From: Segatella baroniae DSM 16972 = JCM 13447
Lineage (GTDB): Bacteria > Bacteroidota > Bacteroidia > Bacteroidales > Bacteroidaceae
Assembly (NCBI RefSeq): GCF_000426585.1
Contig: NZ_AUFQ01000002.1
Coordinates: 62,001-126,000 of the forward strand
Direction of reading: 5' to 3'
DNA length: 64,000 bases
Part shown: in pieces, positions 34,693 to 43,410 of the stretch
Numbering within the stretch: position 1 is the stretch's first letter
Layout: the number at the start of each line of letters is the position of its first letter
The notes under the pieces: generated by a model
What the model was told of the DNA's origin: nothing
The model's input: the letters and a program-made list of their open reading frames with translations, nothing else
Database searches by the model: none
Made by a program: the position numbers and the translations under genes

Positions 34693-36294
34693 TCAAAAAC
34701 GAAGAAACAGTCCTGTCCGTATATTGACCATTTCCCGATAGTCGGAATTCAAGTAACCACCTTTTACAAAGCCCCCGACAGCGAGCTTGTCCGACAGTTT
34801 TCGCAAGCCCACGAGTCTGCCTTCGAGCGTTTGACGGCTTTCTCCACGCAGCAGATAAGGCGTATAAGCCATGGCTTCCTGCACCGCATCGGTCGTCGCC
34901 GTCACATTGTAACTGTTGTCCCAACCGCTCTGCATGCCGGCATTCAGCCCTGTCTCCCACGCAAAGTGCCCACGTTGCCATTTGTACTCTACACCCAACG
35001 ACATCGTCAGAGTCTGGTTTGCCACCTTCATCTGTGGGCTGTCATAACGCTCTTCGTCACGCTTCCAGCCTACGGCCGCCATCATGGCTACGCTCGATTG
35101 CAGCCTGACGGGACTGATGACCTTCGACCGCAAGTCCATACTGACGCCACTGCTGTGATAAAGTTGGTTTGTTCCGACTTTCACATAGTCGAACAATCCC
35201 TCGTCGGCATGCTGCACCTGCTGCTCATAAATATGCTCACTGCCGCTGCGCGCATACTCTTTTGCCGAAAACTGAAACAGCCAGAAGCACTTGTCAAACC
35301 TGCGCTCGACAATCAGCTGTTGGTGGAAATGGTGCGTGTGCGAGCCAAAGAGCTCCTTGAAATTGGCTTCTTCGCTGTTCATCGAACGATACTTCCAGCC
35401 AGCCGCAAGCGTCCAGGCCCACAAACCATCGTGCATCCAGGCCATATCCGCCCCTATTCCATGCAACGTCTGCTGACGGCCATAGCTCACGGCACCCTGA
35501 CTTTCACGCCGATTCCACAAGCCGAAGCCATAGAAATCCATAAAACGCACGCCATCCAGCAGGCTCTTGGCCGCAATCGACTGGCGACTCCATTCCGGTC
35601 TCAACGTCAAGGCAACGATATTCCGCTGCCACACGCGCGACATCCCCAAGCCAACGCCCACCGAATGGGTGTAGTTGGAATGCCGCGGATTCTGTCTTCG
35701 CGCCTGGGCAATACCCTCATAGCGAGCCTCCAGCCCCCATTGCCACCCTCCAAGGGCGAGGCTATAGCCGCCATAAACGGTATATATCTCCCGATTGACG
35801 GCACTCTGTCCCAACGTGTCGGCCACGAAGTAGGGCGCATAGTCCTCCGGATGGGTGGCGTAGTTGAGCGACGTGCGCGTCATCTCGCCACGCTGATAGG
35901 CCGCCATGCCGAAAAGCGTGCCCGAACGCTCGGTATGCAGTTCGCCACCGGCCAGCAACCGGCCGAACGTCTGCCGCTTGCCGTCATAGTGGATGAAGCG
36001 CCCCGCGGCATTGACGTTGTCGAACGAGGCTGCCAAGACATTGTGTTCGGGGCGATGCAGACCATCAAAGGCGCTGCTGTCGGCACGCCCCATCATGTAG
36101 TCGACAAGCGACACCATGGAGCGGGCCACATACAACCGGCTGTTTTCCAAGTCGTTGTTATGCCACCGACGCTCGTCCACCACCGTTTGTGAAGAGGTGG
36201 CGTACTTCTTCAAGTCATATTCCAAGCCGCTTTGCCCCCTGGCGCCGGTCGATAGGGCCAGGAAAAGCGGAAGACTGATTATCGTTTTGTTCAT
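34693..36294 (-). CDS. Outer-membrane beta-barrel protein (DUF6850-like)
   Basis: A 533-residue exported protein. The ATG at 36294 is chosen because it begins a signal peptide (MNKTIISLPLFLALSTGARG); the frame is open back to 36471 but that part overlaps the receptor gene upstream. The mature protein is a succession of amphipathic strands with many Tyr and Trp, ending VNIRTGLFLRF with a C-terminal Phe, as for an outer-membrane barrel. It resembles what I recall as DUF6850 next to TonB receptors. It starts 14 bases after the receptor stop, so it is in the same operon and probably forms part of one outer-membrane complex. Confidence 0.75.
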   Translation of the reverse strand: MNKTIISLPLFLALSTGARGQSGLEYDLKKYATSSQTVVDERRWHNNDLENSRLYVARSMVSLVDYMMGRADSSAFDGLHRPEHNVLAASFDNVNAAGRFIHYDGKRQTFGRLLAGGELHTERSGTLFGMAAYQRGEMTRTSLNYATHPEDYAPYFVADTLGQSAVNREIYTVYGGYSLALGGWQWGLEARYEGIAQARRQNPRHSNYTHSVGVGLGMSRVWQRNIVALTLRPEWSRQSIAAKSLLDGVRFMDFYGFGLWNRRESQGAVSYGRQQTLHGIGADMAWMHDGLWAWTLAAGWKYRSMNSEEANFKELFGSHTHHFHQQLIVERRFDKCFWLFQFSAKEYARSGSEHIYEQQVQHADEGLFDYVKVGTNQLYHSSGVSMDLRSKVISPVRLQSSVAMMAAVGWKRDEERYDSPQMKVANQTLTMSLGVEYKWQRGHFAWETGLNAGMQSGWDNSYNVTATTDAVQEAMAYTPYLLRGESRQTLEGRLVGLRKLSDKLAVGGFVKGGYLNSDYREMVNIRTGLFLRF

Positions 36295-36308
36295 GACATG
36301 ACTGCTTT

Positions 36309-39032
36309 TTAAAAAGACATGGTGAGTTCCGCGCCGAAGAAAGGCTTCTGCCAGTTGCGTCGCGACTGCGCGTAACCGTCGCGATACTTGGGACTCACCT
36401 GCACGATGTTGTTGGCAAAGAAGGCCAACTTCACATGACGGTTGAATTCCTTGGTGGCTTTGATACTCCACAAGAGCGACACGGGCTGCTTGTTTTCCTT
36501 ATACCGCGACGCAAGATAAGTGCGCCGAAGGCTCTTCAGCAGCTCGTCGTCAGCCAATCTGAACGTCCTGACCTCGCCATCCGTGTCCATATAACGCTCG
36601 GGATAGGCGTTGACGTCGGTCACAAGTCGATATTTCTCAAACCACACCACCTGAATGAAATTCGTAAAGATGAGCTTCCACTTGGGCAGATGGGTGTTCA
36701 CCCACGCATTGGTGTTGAAGTTGGAGCCGATTTGCTTCTCCGATCCGTCGAAGATTCCTACGTAAGGATACATCTGTTCGCCCACCATGACGGACGGGCG
36801 ATACATCACCGGCACGCCACTGGCATACTCCGTGCGATAGTAGGCGCCATTGATTTCCACCTCACTCCTGACCGCGGCCATCGTCGGAATGTGCAGACGG
36901 TACTCCAATCCCTGCTTCACCGTGCGGGCACTGTTGGTCGGCACCTGCATCTCCATGAACGTCCGCATCTCCCGCGACTTGAAATCGGCCTTCGTAGGTT
37001 TGGCTTCCACCGGATGCAACAGCTCATAATAATAGGTGTAATGGGCCGGAACATAGGTGGTGAAGTAGGCTACACCGCCTTTCATCAACTCACGAAAACC
37101 GGTCAAATTCAGCTCGAAGCCCCGCCAACGCAGGTCATATCCCACCTCCAACTTGCTGTTCTTATTGGCAGAAAGCCGCTCATTGACCGGATTCTGAATC
37201 TTCGTATTCGTGATGAGCAGCCGCTTCGAGGCGTCCGTAAAGTAAGCGTTGAGCGCGATGAAGTCGTGATACACCTTGTCGGGATAGAGATAATCGGCCG
37301 ACGGCAGCTTGTTTTCCACGCCGTAACCAGCCCGCAGCGTGTGGCTCATCTCGTCGCCACCCGCCTTGTGATAGAACGTATAAGCCGCTTGCAGACGTGG
37401 TTCGAGCAGCATTCGGCCATTGAGCTTGTAGTTGGAAGGCAGGTTGAACATGGTGGTCGACCGCGCGCCAAGCGAACCATTCAACTCATGTCGACCGTGA
37501 CGGTAGCGCAATTTGCTCTCCAGATAGCCGGCATGATTGACCAGCGATGGGATGTCGCTGTTCTTCCGCGGGCGAATGAAGTCGGCGGAGGGGAACGGCG
37601 GGCGCATCGGGTCGACCACGGCGCCGTCTCCAAGGTTCTTGGTGGTCGTGAGCGAAGTGCCCAACAACAGATTATAGCTGAGTTCCTTTCCGAGATTGCC
37701 CGACTTCCGGGCATTGAGTTGAGCGAAAACATTCAACGGACGGTTGTCTATTTTATAATAGGTGTCGTAGGTTGAAGGCAGATAGACGCCCTCGCTCTCA
37801 CCTTCTTGCAGGCTTTGTTGCAGCGGCATGACCGTGCGGTTGATGACATGTTTGTGATGTTTCAGAACGTTGCGGGTGTAATCGGCCGAGGCAATCAGCT
37901 CCAGATTGTCGAGCCACGGTGTGTTGAGTGACACGTTCAACTTGCCCGACAGCGTGGCCCGCTCATAGCGCGAGTTGTATTTCTCATGGTAAGTCTTGAT
38001 GAGTTCGTCGGTCTTGTTGTTGCTGAACGAGGTCACATAACTGCCCAGAAGGTTCATGTCGACCGTCTTGCCCCACCACCGTCGCTGGTTGTTCCAGTTG
38101 AGTTGCGCGCTCACTCGGTTGTAGGCTCCGCGCGCATCTTCCATCCGTGCCTGCGACCGCACGATGTCAGCACCGGCATAAAGCGTTCCCAGCCGCTCGG
38201 AGATGTGAAATCCCTTGCCCACATAGGCCAACTTGTTGAGCGGATCGAACTTCACACGGGCCTGCAGCGGGCTGGCACCTTGCTTGGCGTTGACCCGTAT
38301 GGTGCCGGAACTGAGGTTTCCCTCTTTGGCCGACGAGATACCGCGCGTCAACGTGACGTTCTCGATATGGTCGGTGGATATCGTCCGCAGGTCGACACCC
38401 GTGTTGACGCTCACGTTTCCCTCACCGTCTGCCGCCGACTGGCCCGTAACGCCGGCCATCTGAATGCGCATGCCGTCGTTCTGCACGGGCACGCCATTGA
38501 CCGTCAGCCCCATGCCGAACGAGGTGCTCATGTCCGTTCCCACCTGGCGGCTGCTGATGAGCGCGCCATCCTGCATGTTGTTGCTTCCCATCTTGCCGCC
38601 GGGCAACAGCACGAAGATGTCCTTCAGCGACGTGGGCTGGATGTATTCCAGCGTCTCTTGCTCGATGGTGGCGTCGCTGCCGGTCTTGTCGTGATACCTG
38701 GCCGTCACGGTGACATCCTTCAAACCGAAGCTCTGTTCGTCCAGTTTGATGTCGAGTATTTCGCCACCGGGCTTCACTTGCAACTCCACCGTATGATAAC
38801 CCATGCAGCTGACACGCAGATGAGGCTCCCGCAGTTGCGGAACGACAAGCTTGAAGTTGCCGTCCATGTCGCTCACAGCGCCCTTGGCGGCCTCTTTCAC
38901 ATAAACGCTGGCAAAGGCAATCGGCTTTCCGTCGGCCCGAGCGGTCACTTTTCCACGGATGACTTGCTGCGCCGCTGCCGTCAACGAGGTGGCCAACAGC
39001 AGAATGACCCATGCGCATTTCACATATCGCAT
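36309..39032 (-). CDS. TonB-dependent outer-membrane receptor
   Basis: Outer-membrane transporter of 907 residues from the ATG at 39032; the frame extends nine bases further only through a TTG. Order: signal peptide (about 1-22, ending LTAAAQ), carboxypeptidase-regulatory-like domain (about 25-105, VIRGKVTARADGKPIAFASV), plug at about 110-235 and a large barrel ending in Phe (FGAELTMSF). It lacks the SusC signature and has no SusD partner, so it is a classical receptor, perhaps for peptides, metals or cofactors. It lies between a DUF4876-like lipoprotein and a second barrel gene. Confidence 0.92.
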   Translation of the reverse strand: MRYVKCAWVILLLATSLTAAAQQVIRGKVTARADGKPIAFASVYVKEAAKGAVSDMDGNFKLVVPQLREPHLRVSCMGYHTVELQVKPGGEILDIKLDEQSFGLKDVTVTARYHDKTGSDATIEQETLEYIQPTSLKDIFVLLPGGKMGSNNMQDGALISSRQVGTDMSTSFGMGLTVNGVPVQNDGMRIQMAGVTGQSAADGEGNVSVNTGVDLRTISTDHIENVTLTRGISSAKEGNLSSGTIRVNAKQGASPLQARVKFDPLNKLAYVGKGFHISERLGTLYAGADIVRSQARMEDARGAYNRVSAQLNWNNQRRWWGKTVDMNLLGSYVTSFSNNKTDELIKTYHEKYNSRYERATLSGKLNVSLNTPWLDNLELIASADYTRNVLKHHKHVINRTVMPLQQSLQEGESEGVYLPSTYDTYYKIDNRPLNVFAQLNARKSGNLGKELSYNLLLGTSLTTTKNLGDGAVVDPMRPPFPSADFIRPRKNSDIPSLVNHAGYLESKLRYRHGRHELNGSLGARSTTMFNLPSNYKLNGRMLLEPRLQAAYTFYHKAGGDEMSHTLRAGYGVENKLPSADYLYPDKVYHDFIALNAYFTDASKRLLITNTKIQNPVNERLSANKNSKLEVGYDLRWRGFELNLTGFRELMKGGVAYFTTYVPAHYTYYYELLHPVEAKPTKADFKSREMRTFMEMQVPTNSARTVKQGLEYRLHIPTMAAVRSEVEINGAYYRTEYASGVPVMYRPSVMVGEQMYPYVGIFDGSEKQIGSNFNTNAWVNTHLPKWKLIFTNFIQVVWFEKYRLVTDVNAYPERYMDTDGEVRTFRLADDELLKSLRRTYLASRYKENKQPVSLLWSIKATKEFNRHVKLAFFANNIVQVSPKYRDGYAQSRRNWQKPFFGAELTMSF

Positions 39033-39077
39033 ACCTGTCAAATCAATGTATCTTGTAGGTTGTCTGAATGCAGAAAA

Positions 39078-39111
39078 TCTCCTTTCTCCCTCGCATGGGG
39101 GAGAAAGGAGA
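39078..39111 (-). terminator. Strong hairpin between the lipoprotein and TonB-receptor genes
   Basis: A perfect 13-base stem (TCTCCTTTCTCCC at 39078-39090 with GGGAGAAAGGAGA at 39099-39111) closes an 8-base loop. Read on the minus strand, the stem is followed by TTTTC. It sits inside the operon, so it probably acts as a partial terminator or RNA stabiliser that sets more lipoprotein than receptor. Confidence 0.65.
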
Positions 39112-39141
39112 CGCTAAATAAGGAGAGTTTGAATGGACAAA

Positions 39142-40329
39142 CTATTTCTTGGGGTAGCTCTTCTGCCCATTGGGAACCACCACAAAGTCATTCTGACTGT
39201 CGTTGGTATCGAGCACATATCCCTTTTCGGCGGGCTTACGCTGAACAAACAGGCTCTTGAAACCACCATAAAGGCCGTCGTCTTGAATCTGAATGCTGCT
39301 CTTGTCGACCGCTGCGGGCAATACTTTATGGAAGAAATTGTCCTTGCAACCCGTCTCGGCAGCGTCAATTATCCAACGAGTCGGTATGATAAGATAGTCT
39401 TGTTGCATGTTTCCATAGGCCCCGGACACCTTCATCTTCACCAAATGCTTGGGCACATAGTCGCCCAAATTCTCATCGGTACGCAAGAGCATGAGCGGCG
39501 CATGGCCTGCATATCCCCAGCTGAAAGCCTGGAACATGGAGTAGTTGACCGTGAGATTGGGCACTTCGGCGTTGTCGGTTGTCATCGAATACTGATGAGG
39601 CACGTACACTTCGAAGTCGGCCCCGGTCAGATTGACGGCTCCTTTCTTTGTTCCACCCTCGGAATGGTCGATGGCCGTGTGGGCGATGACGAGCGATTCA
39701 CCGGGCTTCACCAGGTGTTCGCGGCCGCTACCGGGTATCGTATAGAGCTGACTCACGACGATTTGGTCTTTCTGAAGATAAGCGCTTTTCACGCCATCGT
39801 CCTCTATCGCGTTGTAATCTCCGCAGATGGCAAACGACAATCCGTCGGCGTACAGCGGGCGATCACTCACGTTTCGGATGGTGAAATACTCTTCATAATA
39901 AAGGTTTGTGAACTCGTCGACCTTGGAACAGTTGAAGAACAACTCGTCAAGCACGAAGGTTTTGGCCATCGTCGACTGCAAATCCTTCACCTCGACCCTG
40001 CACGCCTTGTTGGCTTCGCTGAAGGTAAAGTTCTGCAAACTGCCATACATGGTGCCCGCACCGTCGACAAGGTCCTCGGCCACAACGTCGTATTGTCCCA
40101 GCGGCACGCTGAAAACGGCCACGCCAGAGGCGTTGGCGGCAGACGTAAACTGCTGGCCTGAACGCGACTCGGTGAGCTTCACGGTGAACTTGGCGTAATC
40201 CACATTCGTTTTACTACTGCCCAATTGCACCGTCAGTTGGCTCAACTTCTCGGTATTATCGTCGCTTGAGCATGAAGAAAAGCCGACAATGCCAAGCAGA
40301 GCGATAAGGAATAAAATTGTTTTTTTCAT
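39142..40329 (-). CDS. DUF4876-like lipoprotein, probable ligand-binding partner of the TonB receptor
   Basis: A 395-residue lipoprotein with lipobox GFSSC (Cys20) and a Ser/Asp-rich tether (SSDDNTEK) that fits surface export. An Ig-like beta domain covers about 30-115, followed by a region with LTD-like features (FTIRNVSDRPLYADGLSFAI, GESLVIAHTAID) to the end. I recall this layout as DUF4876, usually beside a TonB receptor. It is first in the operon and has its own promoter. By analogy with SusD it may catch the ligand for the receptor; the ligand is unknown. Confidence 0.78.
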   Translation of the reverse strand: MKKTILFLIALLGIVGFSSCSSDDNTEKLSQLTVQLGSSKTNVDYAKFTVKLTESRSGQQFTSAANASGVAVFSVPLGQYDVVAEDLVDGAGTMYGSLQNFTFSEANKACRVEVKDLQSTMAKTFVLDELFFNCSKVDEFTNLYYEEYFTIRNVSDRPLYADGLSFAICGDYNAIEDDGVKSAYLQKDQIVVSQLYTIPGSGREHLVKPGESLVIAHTAIDHSEGGTKKGAVNLTGADFEVYVPHQYSMTTDNAEVPNLTVNYSMFQAFSWGYAGHAPLMLLRTDENLGDYVPKHLVKMKVSGAYGNMQQDYLIIPTRWIIDAAETGCKDNFFHKVLPAAVDKSSIQIQDDGLYGGFKSLFVQRKPAEKGYVLDTNDSQNDFVVVPNGQKSYPKK

Positions 40330-40350
40330 ACATCTTTTGAATTAGAGGAG

Positions 40351-40382
40351 CAAAAGTAGCACATTCAAATCATGCGGACAAT
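40351..40382 (-). promoter_or_regulatory. Promoter of the lipoprotein-receptor-subtilase operon
   Basis: On the minus strand, ATTG at 40382-40379, a 20-base gap and TACTTTTG at 40358-40351 match the Bacteroidota promoter with one mismatch in the -33 box. The start of transcription is expected near 40344, 15 bases before the ATG. Confidence 0.65.
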
Positions 40383-40424
40383 ACTTAAAAATAGGTATTA
40401 CAAGCGGGCAAGGGCCGCCATCGT

Positions 40425-40556
40425 GTTGTTGTCGCAGCCTTTTTGCCGTCTCATTGCTGTGCTTTCGGTTTGCAAAAGGGCTGCTCTTGTCTCCTCATCG
40501 CTGTGCTTTGACCGACCAAAAGCAGCCCTTTCGCAAGCTGAAAGCCGGCCTTTTTT
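40425..40556. repeat. 22-base phased tandem array, copy D (6 units)
   Basis: Six exact 22-base steps start at 40425, 40447, 40469, 40491, 40513 and 40535. Cores include AAAAGGGCTGCTC, AAAAGCAGCCCTTT and AAAGCCGGCCTTT; the second and fourth units share TTGCTGTGCTTT or TCGCTGTGCTTT. Core orientation changes but the phase does not. The array lies between the divergent promoters of the lipoprotein operon and the acyltransferase gene. Confidence 0.82.
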
Positions 40557-40559
40557 TCG

Positions 40560-40567
40560 TACCTTTG
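40560..40567 (+). promoter_or_regulatory. Promoter -7 element of the acyltransferase gene
   Basis: TACCTTTG fully matches TAnnTTTG and lies 35 bases before the ATG, immediately after the last 22-base repeat unit. No clear TTTG lies at the expected distance, because that position is occupied by the repeat array. Confidence 0.6.
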
Positions 40568-40602
40568 CCAGCGAATAAAAACAACTGGTAAAATTCTGGC
40601 GC

Positions 40603-41550
40603 ATGAACACGAATCATTCCCAACCGAGAATAGAGGAACTCGACTATCTGAAAGGTATTCTTATCTTGCTGGTCATCAGCTTTCATCTGGTGTATATCGG
40701 CCAGTCGTACCCTTATCTCAAGCAATGGGTCTACACGTTCCACATGCCCGGTTTCCTGTTGCTGTCGGGTTATCTCATGAATATCGGCAAACCAAAGGTT
40801 GATTTCTTGAAAACAATTTTATGGTTGGGCGTCCCCTATCTGCTATTGGAAAGCGGTTATACGCTGATGGCGTCACTACTGCCCATCCACGACCACATCG
40901 ACCACCTCACGCCAATGGTTTTTATCGACAAACTTCTGGTTCATCCGCTGGGCCCTTATTGGTATCTGCACACGCTGATTCTATGCGGTTGCGTTTATTA
41001 CATCATTGGCAACTGCACGGAAAACAAGCGATTACTAAAGTTTTCGCTTATGGTTGTAAGCTGTTATGGACTTTCCCTACTGGGATTTATGGATTTTTCA
41101 TGTGCCTGCTACTTCCTAGCCGGCGCGCTGATCAAACAATATGGCTACCTGTTTACCGATGTATTCAAAGGTTCTTGGATAGCCCTGATTGTTTTGGTGC
41201 TGCTTTCCACCGACGCGTCTCTTTTTCACAAGGCCTCTGTATATGGTATTATGATCGTCTATTGCGCAATGAGTAGCATGTTGCTCATCCTTCGTTTTCT
41301 GCCTCAACGTTTACGGCAAGGAACTTGTTTTCTGGGACGCAACTCGCTACTTCTTTATCTTTTCTCTCCTGTTTTTACGATTCTTTGCAAGTATCTGCAA
41401 CCTTTTCTGGCCTTCGACCGCTCAGCCCTGCTCTTCTGGATGGCGTCTCTCGTCATCTGCGTTTGCGGTTCGCTGCTCATCGGAAAGGCATTAGACCTCC
41501 TCAACCTCAGCCCTTTCATCTTCGGAAAGCGCAAGGTTGTAACCATGTAA
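40603..41550 (+). CDS. Acyltransferase 3-family membrane protein
   Basis: Integral membrane acyltransferase of 315 residues with about ten hydrophobic helices. The N-terminus has the family signature RIEELDYLKGILILLVISFH, with the conserved His28, then FHMPGFLLLSGYL and GPYWYLHTLIL. Members O-acetylate or otherwise acylate surface sugars. It opens the glycan locus, convergent with the SDR gene, and could decorate the polysaccharide made there; the acceptor is not predictable. Confidence 0.88.
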   Translation: MNTNHSQPRIEELDYLKGILILLVISFHLVYIGQSYPYLKQWVYTFHMPGFLLLSGYLMNIGKPKVDFLKTILWLGVPYLLLESGYTLMASLLPIHDHIDHLTPMVFIDKLLVHPLGPYWYLHTLILCGCVYYIIGNCTENKRLLKFSLMVVSCYGLSLLGFMDFSCACYFLAGALIKQYGYLFTDVFKGSWIALIVLVLLSTDASLFHKASVYGIMIVYCAMSSMLLILRFLPQRLRQGTCFLGRNSLLLYLFSPVFTILCKYLQPFLAFDRSALLFWMASLVICVCGSLLIGKALDLLNLSPFIFGKRKVVTM

Positions 41551-41556
41551 AGACGT

Positions 41557-42582
41557 TTATTCCATTGATCTGATTAAATGCTCATACATCACGTATGGCT
41601 CAAACAATGGCTTCCAGCCCAACTGTAGCAGTTTGGAAATGTCCAAACGAAGCCTTGTTGGTGGCGGATAAGGCGCGTTGGGGTCTACGTCGATAACGAC
41701 CTTACTGCCTTTTCCAAAGTGTCGCACCATGTATTCGGCCATCTCCCGAATGGTGCAATAGGTGTCGGGCGATGCCACATTATAGGTTTCTCCGGCCGTT
41801 CCACGCGTAAGAATGAGCAGAATGGCCGTCACTGCGTCAAGCGTATAGCAGTGGTTGCTGGCCGCTTCGCCCCGACTTTTCAGTATCAAATCGGTACCGG
41901 CGACAATGTTTCGGGCGAACGTCGTCGTCACCCGACAGTCCGTCTGCGGCACATCGGGGCCGAAAGTCTGGCACAACCGCACCATTCTCACGGGCAAACC
42001 ATATTCCCGGCAATAGGCCAGACAGAGGTTTTCGGCCATCCGCTTACCCTCCGGATAGCTGCTTCTGACCGACTGCAGGTCAACAAATCCCAAGTCAGAC
42101 TCCCGCAAGGGACGCTCATCATTACTCACCGCGCCGTAAGCTTCCATCGAAGAGAGATAGACAAAGGCCGAAACGCGCTGCCGAAGGGCCATTTGCAACA
42201 GCCGATCAGTGCCCATTACAATCGTCTGAATGGTCTCTACGGGATGCGAACAAAAGTATTTGGAAGAAGTAGGTGCCGCCAAATGCACCACATAATCAAA
42301 ACTCCGGGTTGCCAAAGCGTCAAGATGGGCCATGTCGCCCTCCACAAACAGCAGGTCATCCGTAGCTTCAAAGAGAGCTTCGGCAGCCTTGCGATCGCGT
42401 ACTAAAGCTAAAATCTGCGTTTTCTCGGCCCACTGTCGGTTCCACGCCTGCACGCAATGAATGAGCGTGCGGCCCAGCAGTCCCGTTGCGCCGGTTATCA
42501 ACAGCGTCTTGCCCGCCAGCTCCGCGTCGGGCGCGAAGTGCGCCGTGAGTCGGTCGATGTCTGCTTTTAACACCTGATTCAT
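41557..42582 (-). CDS. NAD-dependent epimerase/dehydratase (extended SDR)
   Basis: Rossmann-fold nucleotide-sugar-type enzyme of 341 residues. The cofactor motif TGATGLLG lies at 30-37; catalytic residues appear as SSMEAYG (Ser) and YPEGK (Tyr-xxx-Lys). The ATG at 42582 overlaps the stop of the cytidylyltransferase (TGATG), showing tight coupling; an in-frame GTG lies one codon earlier. The pairing suggests it makes or modifies the CDP-linked product, for example by reducing or epimerising the sugar moiety. The exact reaction is inferred. Confidence 0.88.
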   Translation of the reverse strand: MNQVLKADIDRLTAHFAPDAELAGKTLLITGATGLLGRTLIHCVQAWNRQWAEKTQILALVRDRKAAEALFEATDDLLFVEGDMAHLDALATRSFDYVVHLAAPTSSKYFCSHPVETIQTIVMGTDRLLQMALRQRVSAFVYLSSMEAYGAVSNDERPLRESDLGFVDLQSVRSSYPEGKRMAENLCLAYCREYGLPVRMVRLCQTFGPDVPQTDCRVTTTFARNIVAGTDLILKSRGEAASNHCYTLDAVTAILLILTRGTAGETYNVASPDTYCTIREMAEYMVRHFGKGSKVVIDVDPNAPYPPPTRLRLDISKLLQLGWKPLFEPYVMYEHLIRSME

Positions 42583-43301
42583 CACAGTCCGAATATCTGT
42601 TGGTCCTCGTGTACCTGTATCATCGCACGTAAAACGAAGAAGTCGGTGGGTGTGGTTATCTTGATATTCTCCATCGGGCCGATGACCGTTCCGGGCTTAC
42701 AGCCATACGCGCTCATCATGGTGCAGGAGTCGATGAAGTCGTGTCGCCCCTCGGCCTGTGCCCTTCGATGTGCCTCAAGGATGTCGGCCAAGCGGAAACT
42801 CTGTGGCGCACGGGCAATCAGAGAGTGATCGCGCGACGGAATCTCAAGCGAACCATCGGCCTGGCGCACGATAAACGTTTCCGTTGCCGGCACACACGTA
42901 ACGCAGGAACCGCACTCTTCGACTTTACGAATGTTGTCGGTAATGGTTTCTTCGGTAATCAACGGTCGCACACCGTCGTGAATCAGCACCGTGGCATCGC
43001 CCCCCTTGGCATACGATTCGGCAGCGCAAAGGCCGTTGTAGATAGAGTCCTGACCCGTCGTTCCACCCGGAACAACCGCCACAACCTTGGTAATTTCAAA
43101 CTTCTTGAGCTGCTTATTCAGATACGGAATCCAACTTTCGATACACGCAACAACAATGGCGTCTATCTCAGGATGGTTATCAAAGAGTTCTAATGTATAG
43201 ATAATGATGGGTTTCCCATGAAGATCGAGAAACTGTTTGGGCTTCGATTTCGTGTGCATTCGTAGCCCCGAACCACCGGCAAAAATAACGGCTATATTCA
43301 T
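42582..43301 (-). CDS. TarI/IspD-family cytidylyltransferase, probably CDP-alditol forming
   Basis: CTP-dependent nucleotidyltransferase of 239 residues. The CTP-binding loop AGGSGLRM (8-15) and PKQFLD (21-26) are clear, with LIHDGVRPLIT and the late ENIKITTPTDF. The HDGVRP and KITTP details look more like TarI (ribitol-5-phosphate) than IspD, which usually has HDAARP and KVTRP. Coupling to an SDR gene and the glycan-locus setting with LicD support CDP-ribitol or a similar CDP-alditol. A role as IspD cannot be excluded, because no other ispD is visible in the window. Confidence 0.85.
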   Translation of the reverse strand: MNIAVIFAGGSGLRMHTKSKPKQFLDLHGKPIIIYTLELFDNHPEIDAIVVACIESWIPYLNKQLKKFEITKVVAVVPGGTTGQDSIYNGLCAAESYAKGGDATVLIHDGVRPLITEETITDNIRKVEECGSCVTCVPATETFIVRQADGSLEIPSRDHSLIARAPQSFRLADILEAHRRAQAEGRHDFIDSCTMMSAYGCKPGTVIGPMENIKITTPTDFFVLRAMIQVHEDQQIFGL

Positions 43302-43322
43302 GCTTATATGTTCTTATCGTTA

Positions 43323-43353
43323 CAAAGATAGGCTAAACAAACGGAAAGTCAAA
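43323..43353 (-). promoter_or_regulatory. Promoter of the cytidylyltransferase-SDR operon
   Basis: Minus strand: TTTG at 43353-43350, 19 bases, then TATCTTTG at 43330-43323. Both boxes match perfectly. The predicted start is near 43316, about 15 bases before the ATG at 43301. Confidence 0.85.
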
Positions 43354-43375
43354 GTGAAAGTTTATTTTTATTTGC

Positions 43376-43406
43376 TTTGGACTTCCTTGAAGAACTACTA
43401 TCTTTG
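43376..43406 (+). promoter_or_regulatory. Promoter of the GT2-flippase operon, apparently leaderless
   Basis: TTTG at 43376-43379, a 19-base gap and TATCTTTG at 43399-43406 form a perfect Bacteroidota promoter. The ATG at 43411 is only four bases after the -7 box, so the transcript should start at or next to the start codon. Confidence 0.85.
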
Positions 43407-43410
43407 CAAT

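Noticed and set aside
36295..36471. N-terminal extension of the 533-residue barrel gene
   Set aside because: It overlaps the end of the TonB receptor gene, and a clean signal peptide starts at 36294.
42582..43301. Calling the cytidylyltransferase IspD
   Set aside because: The locus and several residues favour a TarI-type role, although the two cannot be separated with certainty by eye; no symbol was given.
43237..43410. N-terminal extension of the GT2 gene
   Set aside because: It overlaps the divergent cytidylyltransferase gene and contains a perfect promoter; translation must begin at 43411.
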